From Oenanthe sinensis (taxonomy: Eukaryota; Streptophyta; Magnoliopsida; Apiales; Apiaceae): 64,000 nt of DNA. Positions 22,792-33,688 of the stretch are shown piece by piece. The notes beneath the pieces were generated by a model that was not told where the DNA came from, ran no database searches, and saw only the letters and a program-made list of their open reading frames with translations. A program made the translations under genes and the position numbers. Location: NCBI GenBank assembly GCA_028671895.1, contig JAPMAC010000221.1, positions 7,626,001-7,690,000 of the forward strand, in the 5' to 3' direction. The stretch's first letter is position 1; the number at the start of each line of letters is the position of its first letter.

Positions 22792-23032
22792 CTCTCTCAG
22801 TCTCACCCAATTGTTAACGTTTTGGAGAGAAGGTCCGGTACGTATTTTAAGGTGCATATAAAGTATAGTTCCATAACTTGTTTTTTTTTAATTCTGAATA
22901 AAAATTTAAACATTAAATTTTTATTCAGAAAAAAAAATTAAAATAAGTTATGGAACTATATTTTATATGCACCTTAAAATGCGTGCCGGACTTTCTCTCC
23001 AAAACGTTAACAATTGGGTGGGACGGGTGTAG
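22792..23032. mobile_element. Stowaway-like MITE B inside the array
   Basis: A 241-bp hairpin with ends CTCTCTCAGTCTCACCC and the complement of GGTGGGACGGGTGTAG, flanked by TA. Homologous array copies (near 19970 and 24218) read CTTCTTATGTAGTATG without the element, giving empty sites. It shares GTGCATATAAAGTATAGTTC and CCGGAC-type segments with MITE A. Confidence 0.92.
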
Positions 23033-24060
23033 TAGTATGTAATCATCAAAAGGTTGAACACAAATCACTATGCTCCAAATGGACCAACATGTTTTGTTTG
23101 ATTTTGGTTGATTTAGTATCAATTTAGGGTTCAACTTTTACTTCATTTTTCTTTTACTGCACATCTCAAATAAACCCATTTTCCTTTAATTAACCTTGGG
23201 ACCATTTGATGTAAATCATAGATGTTTCGTTTATAAATCAAATGGAGAATATTTACATTAAACACTACGGTACAAGCGATTCAAATTCACGTTCTTCTAA
23301 TGAATTCATTTACTCTCTTGAACGAAGACTGTGATTCAAAACTTCAAGTTTTAATTCTCCAATTCCATGTACCAACCTTAGCTTTCTCATCCTTCCTTCT
23401 CTAGAAAATATATATATAATACTCGATTTTTCTATATCAGGAAGGACACTCTAAAAACATAGGATTGCTTTTTGAAGAATAAGAGTATTTATCGGCTACA
23501 AAAATGGATCATGGATTAATTAGGTTAGGCCTCCCACTAACAACTTGGGCCTAGCTCTTTATTAGTAATATTAATTAAATCCGCTATATAATTAATATTT
23601 AACTACCTTTTCAATCCCGGTAATTAATAAAGTCATAAGGCAAAGAACAATGTCTTCTAGAGAGCTCATGCGTCATAAGGTTTAATTATGCAAAGCCCTA
23701 CAGGTAGTTTTGTCCCAACATAATTAACATGTTTAGTGAATGATGAAGGAATTAAAAGATGTTGATTAAATTAATTATCAGTAATTTAATTTAATCAACG
23801 GAAATGTGATATCTTAAATATGAGGAATTTAATAAATAAATAATAAAGGAACACAATTATTTAATTACAGGGATTGAAAAGGTAGTTCAGATTAATTACT
23901 TAGTTGATTTAATTAATATTTTAGTTAATAGGCTAGGCCCAAGTTTTCACTAGGATGCCTAACCTAATTTCTCCATGATCACCACTTAAATCTAAAAATA
24001 CTCTTATTCTCCAAAAAGCAATTCTAAGTTTTCAGAGCCTCTTTCTTGATGTAGAAAAAT

Positions 24061-24067
24061 CGAGTAT

Positions 24068-24114
<47 letters not shown>
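24061..24114. repeat. (TA)n microsatellite in R arm
   Basis: A long AT run at the same position as shorter AT tracts in the other arms. Confidence 0.9.
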
Positions 24115-24117
<3 letters not shown>

Positions 24118-24766
24118 ACGAGGGGAAGGAATGAGGGGAAAACTAGGGTTCTTGCCATTGAATTGGAGAATTAAAACTTGGGGCATCGAAGCTCACTCTT
24201 CGTTCAAGTAAATATTATTCTTATGTAGTATGTAATCATCAAAAAGTTTAGCACAAATCACTATGATCCAAATGGACCAACATGTTTTCTTTGAATTTGG
24301 TTGATTTACTATCAATTTAGGGTTCAACTTTTACATCATTTTTCTTTTACCACACATCTCAAATAAACCCATTTTCCTTTAATTAACCTTGGGACCATTT
24401 GATGTAAATCATAGATGCTTCGTTTGTAAATCATAAGAAGAATATTTATAAATCTACGGTGTAAGCGATTCAAATCTATGTTCTTCTAATGTATTCATTT
24501 ACTCTCTTGAACGAAGACTACGCTTCAATCTTCCAAGTTTTAATTCTCCGATTCCAAGTAACAACCCTAGCTTTCTCCTCCTTCTTTCTCCTCGTCAGAA
24601 AATATATATATATAATACTCGATTTTTCTATATCAGGAAGGATACTCTGAAAATATAGGATTGCTTTTTGAAGAATAAGATTATTTATCGGCTACAATAA
24701 TGGATCATGGAGTAATTAGGCTAGGCCTCCTACTGAGAACTAGGGCCTAGCTCATTATTAGTAATA

Positions 24767-24980
24767 ACAGTAATGACAAGTAAGAGGCAGATGAGGGATC
24801 CGTACATTATAATAAGAGTAAGGGATCGTATTAAGCTTTTGTCCAGAAGTATCCTTGCAATTCAGGTACACTGTATATAACACTGCAAGTTTAGCATTTT
24901 GTGTTGATTAGGCAATCAAGATTTTAAATGGTGAAATGCAGTGTGATATCATCAAGATTGGTGGCTTAGTCTGAAACAAG
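24767..24980 (+). pseudogene. KRR1: KRR1-like gene, two KH-region exons
   Basis: Two adjacent exons of a gene like KRR1, a KH-domain protein of the small-subunit processome in the nucleolus. The first (to 24864) encodes MRDPYIIIRVRDRIKLLSRS, preceded by TVMTSKRQ. The intron 24865-24911 has GT and AG ends but is unusually short (47 nt). The second exon (24912-24980) encodes AIKILNGEMQCDIIKIGGLV, then a TGA where the family has Arg, then Asn-Lys before a GT donor. The exons join in frame, so they derive from genomic DNA and not from an mRNA. Upstream the block abuts the dyad array directly; the next exons of the KH domain are missing. Confidence 0.85.
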
Positions 24981-25213
24981 GTGCTTACTGCATTAACTTA
25001 TTTATCTTAGATATTCAGTTAGATAGACATTTTTCAAACATGAAGATGAAATATGTTATGATCACTTCAATTTCTATCAATTTGCCATAAGCTACCAAGA
25101 GAGGAGTTCAATTAGTTTGAGTAAGCTATGGAATCAGAATATATTATGATATTTATTCCTATGTGGTACTTGGTTAAATCTATTAGTCTAGTTATCAGTT
25201 CATTTATAAAATA
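24981..25213. other. KRR1-like intron remnant
   Basis: Follows the GT donor of the KH exon and runs to the insertion point of Copia-1. The sequence continues after 32374. No coding sequence is visible. Confidence 0.45.
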
Positions 25214-28125
25214 TGTGAATGCACACCTAGAGGGGGGTGAATAGGTGTATATGACTAATTAAGACCAATTTTAACTTTTACCAACTTGTATCGACTATTA
25301 CAAACAAAACAGTCTGCTGCTGAACTGTCAGCTTGCTAATTACAGATTACAGAGTCTAATAGCTTGCTGTTATGATGCAGTGCAGAATGTAAATACTGAA
25401 AATAATAAAGAACACAATCGATTTTATCCAGGTTCGACACCTATCTTCTAATGGTCTATGTCTTGGTCCCTTACCGCTACAAGAAAATCGCAATCAGACA
25501 ACACTTATTAGACAACGGTCGGACAAAAAAGTGTTGCCCGAATTTAACAAACAATGTTTTATTTTCCCCCTCGAAAAACTGTTGTCTGATCCATGTGTTG
25601 TACAATGGTTTTTAAACCCTTGTCTAAAAAACTCAATCAGACAACACTTTTTATATGTCGTGTTGTGCAAAACAATAGCTCCATACAACGGTTTTATAAA
25701 ATCGTTGTTTGAATAGATTTCAGACAATGCTGTAGAAAACCGTTGTTGAAATCAGACAAGTGTTTTTTGTGAGGTATTATGTAAAACATTTTCAGATAAC
25801 GCTACAATATTCTGTTGTCTGAATGAGCTCATCAGACAACGCATTTTCAATGTCGTGTTGTGCAAAGCAAGAGGTTTATACAACAGTTTTATTAAACCGT
25901 TATTTGAATAGACTTTAAACAATGCTGTAGAAAACCGTTGTTGAAATCAAACAAGTGCTTATTTTTAACGGTTTTATGTGGAAAACCGTTGTCTTCAATT
26001 AACTCATACAACCCAATTTCTAAGAAAACCGTTATCTGTTTCACAGAAAATGACAAAAATTACCTTTTCATAATAAGACGAAAAATGTTTCTAGAAGATT
26101 TTTTAATACTTTTGTTAAAAAAACACACAAAATAAATTTAAAAATTCTAATTTTTATTACACATCACAAACATCAAAATTCTTAACATCCGTACGGTTGG
26201 ATCATCGAAAAAAATTAATTTTAATTTAATAAGAAAGAAATTATAGATTTAATATCTTAACATCCGTACGGTTGGTTCAATATCTACTTCTTAACTCGTT
26301 CATATAAAATGTATACTCATATTTTTAGAATTACAAAACTATTACTTATTATTAACAAACTATATACATTTATATGTATCCATATTCACCACATCAGACA
26401 ATAGTAAGGCTTTATAAACTAAACCTTTGTCTAAAGAAAACACATACAATCTAAAAAAAGAAATAAAGCCATTGTCTGACTAAAAGAAACACGACAAAAA
26501 ATAGTTGTAGACACAACTATACAACAATGATATTCATTGATAAAAATGTTATGTAAATGTTGATAAAACAACTCTTTCTATTTAAGGAACCATTGTCTTA
26601 ACCCCTGTAAAACAACATATGTTATTTTTAAAACACTTGACTGATTTCATTTCACACAAGTATTTTTAATCATAGCATTGTTGTTTCTAGGTGTTATACA
26701 ATGGTTTCTAAAACATGGGGTGTTGTCTTGCTCCATTTTGGACAACCGTTAGCGTACCGTTGTCTGAGTTGTATATCAGACGGCGCCTCAATACTCAACG
26801 GGAAAACAGGGTCTCAGACAACGGGGAAAAACCGTTGTTTGTTTCAGTTTTTCTTGTAGTGTACCAACCCGGTAAGAGAATATATCATTGATCAATAAAA
26901 ATACCAATTACATGATACAATAATATATCTCCCTTTAACCCAGTTGCTGAAAACGGCTTGCTGAAACACTATGTTTCCTTTTGAATAATCAGCCCTCTTG
27001 AACCCCAAGATTCTCTAACAAGCTTGTTCCTCTTGAACTCTGAATTCCACGAGCAAACCACTCCCTTGAATTCCTTAGTTCCCGAACAACTTGTTCTCTA
27101 ATACAAAGAGTTCCCTAGAGCAATATTCCCTGATCACCAAGATCCATTGCCACTACTTCAGCAACTAATCAATACAACTTTGTTTACAAGGAATAAACGT
27201 GTTACAACCCAAACTATAAACTCTTGTATATAATATACGTGCATATAACTATAGAGCTCATAGTTTATAAAACCAAAGTGTTTTGAGATAGAAGAGAGAA
27301 ATCGTGTATATTCAGATCTCAAAACTTTTGACGTTGTATATCGATTGGTTACTTACAATAAAGATTACAAGTGAATATATATGAAAAACGTACAACGAGT
27401 TTAAGAATATTATGCAATAAGAAAAGATTTGATTAGCATAAATATTCTCCAACAGCTAGGTAATTAGAAGATTTGAAATTCGAAATTTGAAATAGTTTAA
27501 ATCTTCTAACAAATCAATTTTGAAGGTAATATCAATTTCTGAATAGCTAAAAAGAAGATCAAAATGAATTTGAGTTATAATGGAAAGATTTTGATATGGA
27601 AAAGATTGATAGAAATATGTTTTGGAAAGATATGGTAAGGAGAATCAAGTCTGAGTAAATAAGGAAGGTATTTGAAAACCTTTTTTGAGCTCTATTAATT
27701 ATATAAACTATATATTTTATAATAGAGTCCCTACATATTTAAATCCTAACCAATCTCTGATATCTCCAAGCATCTTCCAGGAATATCGATTATCGAAATT
27801 GATTTTGAATAGCTTATGGGCGGAACAGTGTCAGATTGCTGATATAGTTCTGCGACTGATCTTAGCAGACTGTTATGAACACTTTCCTGAAACTTTGTCT
27901 TTCCACATACTCAACCAAATTACTTGAAAATATACTTATACATGGAAAACTCATATATATGCAGGATATATCAAGTGAGTCAATCATATAATGGTAAGTT
28001 GTATAGAGTAAAACTAGTAACAAAGCAAGCTGTTACAGTAATAAATAGCAAATTAGCATGTTGTTACAGTAACAAATAATAAATTAGCATGTTGTTATAT
28101 ATCATCAAAACACATCAGATTAACA
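25214..28125 (-). repeat. 3' LTR of Copia-1 (contains CACTA-3)
   Basis: Same ends as the right LTR (TGTGAATGCAC and CAGATTAACA on the plus strand). Subtracting CACTA-3 and its 3-bp duplication leaves 1522 bp. It differs from the other LTR at scattered sites, a few percent by eye. Confidence 0.92.
25475..26861. mobile_element. CACTA-3, non-autonomous CACTA element
   Basis: Ends CGCTACAAGAAAATCG (left, first bases mutated from CACTA) and the complement of CACTACAAGAAAAACTG (right). TSD TAC lies at 25472-25474 and 26862-26864. The homologous place in the other LTR (near 31103) reads CCCTTACCAACCC, an empty site. Subterminal regions repeat CAGACAACGGTTTT in both orientations. No transposase. It belongs to the widespread plant CACTACAAGAAAA family. 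Confidence 0.95.
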
Positions 28126-28440
28126 ATCTCCCCCTTTTTGATGATTATACACCAATATATGATTGTGCTAATTTCCCCCCCCCCCTCAAACAATGCGGGT
28201 GTGAGCTAAACGGCTCCCCCTCAAACAATGCTTACTGTAAAACAAGCTCAATATGCAATATATCTCTCTCTTAAATATTATACATGCACTTGTACCAAAT
28301 AACAAATATAGCATTAATGACGTAAACATGCAATCAGACTATATATTTTATCCCCCTTAATCATCAAAAAAATATCTATTTGCATGCACATCACATAAGT
28401 CCACATATATAGCAAGTAATAAGATTAGAAATCAGACTTT
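28126..28440 (-). other. Copia-1 region between pol remnant and 3' LTR
   Basis: AT-rich DNA with the polypurine tract at its LTR side and a C-run (GGGGGG on the minus strand) near 28180. No third ORF, unlike Copia-2. Confidence 0.7.
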
Positions 28441-28640
28441 TCAAATTAGCTTGCTGTTTAGACACTGCACATCCCAAGTTCCCTTCAAAGAACAGAAAAT
28501 CTTTCTTCTGTTAAAGGTTTGGTGAAGATGCCAGCTAGCTAAAACTCTTCTGTAATGCTTGTCAGCTTCATCCTCTTTACCAAGAATTTGAAGTATTTTG
28601 CTATCTCTAATTATAACACTTCCACACATATGTCTAGAGC
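28441..28640 (-). pseudogene. Copia-1 pol remnant, deletion junction
   Basis: Minus-strand reading begins as the copia protease-side segment (MCGSVIIRDSKILQILGK, compare GDSKTLPILGK in Copia-2). It passes within about 20 codons into the last codons of RNase H in another frame (LAGIFTKPLTEE-type sequence, ending at the pol stop). About 3 kb of pol, including integrase and RT, is therefore missing, with the join near 28530-28560. Confidence 0.8.
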
Positions 28641-29050
28641 CTTCACTATCTATTGTCCATTATTTGTTTTGACTTTCGCAGCAGGACATATCTACAAAAC
28701 AAACAAACTCAAAGTTTTGGTACCCAAATCTGGTTGGGTCTGCTATGATTAGTAGACAGATAATAATGAACATGTAAATCAGATTTCTTGATCCACTTTT
28801 GAATCACTTTAGGTGCTTGATTTCTTGCTTTTTGTGTTCTGCCAAACTGATGTTGGCTAGCTGTTTGTCTGTTCCAGTAAGCTATCTGCTTGCCATTTCT
28901 GTTCTTGTAAGCTTTCTGCTCCCCATTTCTGTCCTGGTAAGTTGTTTTACTGTTATTCCCATTCTGCTTAGCTCTTTGATTATTATGCTCAAGTTGAGCT
29001 TTGCAATGCTTTGCTAAATGGCCTTTTCTTCTACATTTGTTGCATGTTCT
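28641..29050 (-). pseudogene. Copia-1 gag C-terminal part
   Basis: After a stop at about 29051 the frame continues as CNKCRRKGHLAKHCK, a second zinc knuckle, followed by Gln/Asn/Lys-rich repeats near 28830-28960 (MKQ-type units read as TGGGAATAACAGTAA and relatives) and the segment IWVP that ends Gag in Copia-2. Confidence 0.65.
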
Positions 29051-30793
29051 CTAAGGCATAGCATAATCATAAGGTATGCTATTTTTTCCATCATATTTGA
29101 GAGCTTTATCTTTCAGATTAGATGCCAAACCAACACCCTCTTTCTCCAATGGAACTGTTGTATTCTTCATTATGGATTTAAGACCTTCTTCTCCTTGAAT
29201 AAATGTTCCCATGCCTTTCTTTAGATGTTCAATTTCTGCTTCTAAGGCTTTGATTATCTCTGTTTGTTGAGAAGACTCATCTGAAGTAGATTCGTCAAGT
29301 TTGAATGTCTCAAGACATATATCTCTTGCCTCAATATCTGATCTCAGCACGCTGATTTCCTCTAGCAGCACGGTGTTTCATTTGTGCATAATATTGTTGA
29401 AGCTTTCTAACTGATAAATCTTGTCTGTCAGTTCTTTGTTACTTTTACTATCCTCCTGGACCTTTGAAGAAGCTTCATTATCCATCTCATCTTCCATTTC
29501 TGCAATAAGCTCATTACCCGTGTTTTTAAGATAGTCATTTTTCTTTTTCAGCTTGCTGTTTTCAGCTTTTAGTCCTAAAAACTTATCGATTGACACGACT
29601 TCTTTTTCCTGCATGGTTAGTGATTCTAGAATAATATTTTCAGAGGTTTTACCAAAATAAAAAGAGTTTACCTCACTACCATCTGATTCAGAATCTGAGA
29701 CATCACTTTCTAGCACAACTTCTTCAGTGTTCTCTTGAAGTATTTCATCATCAATCCCAACAAATGCTAAATGAGCCATATCTTCATTTGATTCATCATT
29801 GGAATTTGTTTCATCGCCACTCCATGTCAATAGAGCTTTTGATTTCTTTTTCTCCTTTGTAGCAGCTTGTTGTTTATTCTTCAGCCTATAATAATCCTTC
29901 TTATAATGTCCTGACTTGCCACATTCGAAGCAGGTTTCTTCCTTTGAATCCGGTGAGTATTTTTTGCTCTTTTCTTTCTTCATCATGTTCTTCTTGTGTA
30001 TGAGCTTCTTGATCAATCTTGACAATAAGTCCAAATCTTCATCTTCATCTTCATCTTCCGATTATTCTGATTCCAGCTTGCTGTTATCAGTATGAAGTGC
30101 CAAGTTTTTCATCTTAGCCATTGGAGCTTGAATGGTTTCTGTTTGACTAGTCTTTATCTTTCTTTCAAACTGTCCTAGTTCAGCAAATACCACCAAGGTA
30201 TCCATATCATCTATTATTAGTGAAGATTCCAATGCAGCCACATTTGGTTCGTAGATAAATGGCACAGCACTGAGTATTTTCATATTGATTTCTTCTTTAG
30301 GAATCTCCTTGCCAATTTGTTTGAGAGCATTCATATTTATTTGAAATCTAGATTGACTTTCTCTAATTGTTTCACCTTCCCCAAGATTGAAATTTCCAAA
30401 CTCGTTCATCAACTTGCTGAGTTTCACCTTTTTCATCCCTTTAAAACCTTCATGACATAATTCCAAGGTATCCCAGATTTCTTTTGTCGTCTTGCATGAA
30501 GAAACTTTGTCACATTCAGTAGGACACAATCCATTAATTAGAGTGTTCCTTGCTCTTCCATTATAACTCATCTTTGATAGTTCACCATCTGCAAGATCAT
30601 CAATGTCTTTCGCCTTGCCATCTTTGTCTTTAAACTCAAACGGACCCTTTTGGAAAACTCTCCATTCAAGTGGCTCTCTGCTCAGATGTATCTCCATTTT
30701 AATTTTCCACCGGTTATAATTTTCAGTACCCAAGAAAAGTGGTGGCCTCGAACTTGTTGTTCCTTCAGGATAAAAATTAGTAGCCATGACCAT
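29051..30793 (-). pseudogene. Copia-1 gag
   Basis: Starts at ATG 30793 and is homologous throughout to the gag of Copia-2. UBN2/gag domain: LFLGTENYNRWKIKMEIHLS, then KTTKEIWDTLELCHEGFK. A zinc knuckle CFECGKSGHYKKDYY near 29935 has lost its last Cys (Tyr instead). A coiled-coil region lies near 29400-29600. Two in-frame stops, at 30062-30064 and 29378-29380, break it; the frame is otherwise kept. Confidence 0.9.
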
Positions 30794-30836
30794 AGGACTC
30801 GTACTTTCCTATCATAGAAATATTAGTACACCAAAG

Positions 30837-30848
30837 CTTTGATACCAA
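30837..30848 (-). other. Copia-1 primer binding site
   Basis: TGGTATCAAAGC on the minus strand next to the right LTR. It corresponds to the initiator-methionine-tRNA site common in plant copia elements, with one base changed (AAAGC for AGAGC). Confidence 0.8.
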
Positions 30849-30849
30849 A

Positions 30850-32374
30850 TGTGAATGCACACCTAGAGGGGGGGTCAATAGGTATATATGACTAACTAAG
30901 ACCAATTTTAACTTTTACCAACTTGTATCGACTGTTATAAATAAAATAGTCTACTGCTGAACTGTCAGCTTGCTGATTACAGATTATAGAGTATAATAGC
31001 TTGCTACTATAATGCAGTGCAGAATGTAAATACTGAAAATAATAAAGAACACAATTGCCAGGTTCAACCCCTATCCGCTAATGGTCTACGTTCTGGTCCC
31101 TTACCAACCCGGTCAGAGAATATATTATTGATCAATAAAAATACCAATTACACGATACAATAATATATCTCCCTTTAACCCAGTTGCTGAAAATGGCTTG
31201 CTGAAACACTATGTTTCCCTTTGAATAATCAGCCTTCTTGAACCCCAAAATCCCCTAACAAGCTTGTTCCTCTTGAACTCTGAATTCTTTGAGCAAACCA
31301 CTCCCTTGAATTCCTTAGTTCTCAAACAACCTGTTCTCTAATACAAAGAGTTCCCTAGAGCAATATTCCCTGATCACCAAGATCCCTTGCCACTACTTCA
31401 GTAACTAATCAGTACAACTTTATTTACAAGGAATAAACGTGTTACAACCCAACTATAAACTCTTGTATATAATATACATGCATATAACTATAGAGCTCAG
31501 AGTTTATAAAACCAAAGTATTTTGAGAGAGAAGAGAGAAATCGTGTATATTCATATCTCAAAACTTTTGAGTTTTGACTTTGTATATCGATTGATTACTT
31601 ACAATAAAGATTGCAAGTGAATATATATGAAAAAAATAAAATGGGTCTGAGAATATTATGCAATAAGAAAAGATTTGATTAGCATAAAATATTCTCCAAC
31701 AGTTAGGTAATTAGAAGATTTGAAATTCGAAATTTAAAATAGTTTAAATCTTCTAACAAATCAATTTTGAAGGTAATATCAATTTCCGAATAGCTAAAAA
31801 GAAGATCAAAATGAATTTGAGTTGTAATGGAAAGATTTTGATATGGAAGATATTGATAGAAATCTGTTTTGGAAAGATATGGTAAGGAGAATCAAATCTG
31901 AGTAAATAAGGAAGGTATTTGAAAACCTTTTTTAAGCTCTATTAATTATATAAACTATATATTATAATAGAGTCCTTACATATTTAAATCCTAACCAGTC
32001 TCTGATATCTCCAAGCATCTCCAAGGAATATCGTTTATCGAAATTGATTTTGAATAGCTTATGGGCGGAACAGTGTCAGCTTGCTGATATATATAGTTAC
32101 GCGACTGATCTTAGCAGGTTGTTATGAACACTTTCCTAAAACTTTGTCTTTCCACATACTCAACCAAGCTACCTGAGAATATACTTATACATGGCAAACT
32201 CATATATATGCAGGATATATCAAGTGAGTCAATCATATAATGGTAAACTGTATAGAGTAAAACTAGTAACATAGAAAGTTGTTACAGTAACAAATAGCAA
32301 ATCAGCAAGCTGTTACAGTAATAAATAATAAATCAGCATGCTGTTTTATATCATCAGAACATATCAGATTAACA
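30850..32374 (-). repeat. 5' LTR of Copia-1
   Basis: 1525 bp, TG...CA ends, followed by the AAATA duplication. It keeps the pre-insertion site of CACTA-3. Confidence 0.93.
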
Positions 32375-32530
32375 AAATAAACAATTGTCTGCTCGGGTAA
32401 TGGACAGTACCTTCGCTTCTTCAACTCGTGTTAAGTTTTTAACACCTATTTTAACTTAACATGCTTTTAAAGTGCAGTTGGTACCAATTATTTGATTTAT
32501 TCATTCAGTTACCAGCTTCATGTTACATTT

Positions 32531-33388
32531 CACTACAAGAAAAAATGGAATAGACATCACACCTTTAACATCAGTTCGAATTGCCACCAATGTAAAAAGA
32601 ATTTTTTACATCAGTTTATACGGAACCGATGTCTTTAAGCTACTTAGACATCAGTTTTGTTTACAACCGATGTATTACCAAAATCATTCCCCCCTTAGCC
32701 AAATATTCCACACTTAACTTAAAACTAAAAGTATCCTCCCCTTTAAAATATTCCAAATATTAAAAACAATTAAACATAAAACATCTCATATATCATATAT
32801 CCTCCCCATTCACACCCCGATTCTCTAAGAATCCTAATTAATAGTTTTGTCCATGTGATGTTAATAGTTTTAGACATCAGCTATAAACTGATGTCTTTGT
32901 GTGTGTAGAGAAACCTATACCAGTTTAACATCGGTTCGTAGATGATGTCTTTGAAACTTACAACATCGGTTATGTAAGAATAACTAATGTTAAAGATGAA
33001 AATAGACAACGTTTTTTAAACTGAACTAATGTATATTATTCATTTTAACATCACTTTTTGTAAAAAAATTGATGTTAAATTTGACTAAAGACATCGCTTT
33101 ACATCTTACAAACGATGTAAACGCTTATTAATTGCTTGTGTATCACATGTTTAAGATGCTAGCAATACCATATTATAACTACATTTAAAAGGTAGTAATG
33201 AATTATATAATAAAATCTAAGTAATATACATCAATTTTTAACTTGGAAGCGCTGTCTTTGTTTCTTCTAGACATCAGTTGAAAACCGATGTTAAATGGGG
33301 GTACTTTTCTCTACACCCATAGACATTGGTTGAAAAACACAAAGACATCAGCTTTAAACCGATGTCTATTGCAATATTTCTTGTAGTG
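32531..33388. mobile_element. CACTA-4, non-autonomous CACTA element
   Basis: Ends CACTACAAGAAAAAATGG and the complement of CACTACAAGAAATATTGC; 858 bp. Subterminal motifs AGACATCAGTTT and AAACCGATGTCT recur in both orientations. No transposase. The 3-bp target duplication is not clear (TTT against TAA). Confidence 0.88.
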
Positions 33389-33688
33389 TAATTTCTACTA
33401 GAGCTTGTTAACTTATTCTTGTTACAACAATAGGAAATTCCATACTCTCAAGTTCTAATTTATATTGCATGATAGTAAAGAAAATGATTGTCTTCTGATG
33501 CCCAGATCTTTGATTGATAGACTGTTTCAACTCATAGGAAGGGATTTGAAGTTGTTTTTATGTCTTTTTTTTTTACCAATTTCTTTCCACAAAGCAGCTA
33601 GCCTGAAGGTTATGCAATATTCTCACTTCTAGTCATTTAAACTCTGTCTAGTCTTATTGTGATGATTTCATTGGATTCATATCTACAG
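33389..33688. other. KRR1-like intron remnant
   Basis: Non-coding DNA ending in a T-rich stretch and ATCTACAG, the acceptor for the exon at 33689. The central KRR1 exons (rest of the KH domain) are not found here or in 32375-32530. Confidence 0.5.

Larger units (their letters stand above)
17640..24766. repeat. Tandem array of inverted-repeat dyads (unclassified)
   Basis: A 7-kb array built from four blocks: F arm, hinge, R arm, spacer S. R arms are the reverse complement of F arms. F arms: about 17655-17890, 18641-18925, 18930-19195, 20161-20431, 23225-23495, 24425-24690. R arms: about 18088-18440, 19675-19975, 22380-22790, 23990-24217. S spacers: about 18441-18640, 19976-20160, 23037-23222, 24218-24424. 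Full hinges lie at about 19195-19690 and 23495-23990, partial ones at 17940-18085 and 24695-24766. The basic period is about 1.2 kb. All F arms share variants (CCAAGTAACAAC) against R arms (AATGTAAGAACC on their own strand), so the dyad was the amplified unit. No known family recognised. Confidence 0.85.
25214..32374 (-). mobile_element. Copia-1, pol-deleted SIRE/Maximus-type copia element
   Basis: A minus-strand element of 7161 bp with LTRs of about 1525 bp and a perfect 5-bp target duplication AAATA (25209-25213 and 32375-32379). The primer site, read on the minus strand, is TGGTATCAAAGC (30837-30848), next to the right LTR; the polypurine tract AAAAAGGGGGAGAT lies at 28126-28139. Gag is present with two stops. 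Pol is reduced to the start of protease joined to the last codons of RNase H. The left LTR holds CACTA-3. It sits in an intron of the KRR1-like remnant. It would depend on another element for mobility. Confidence 0.93.
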
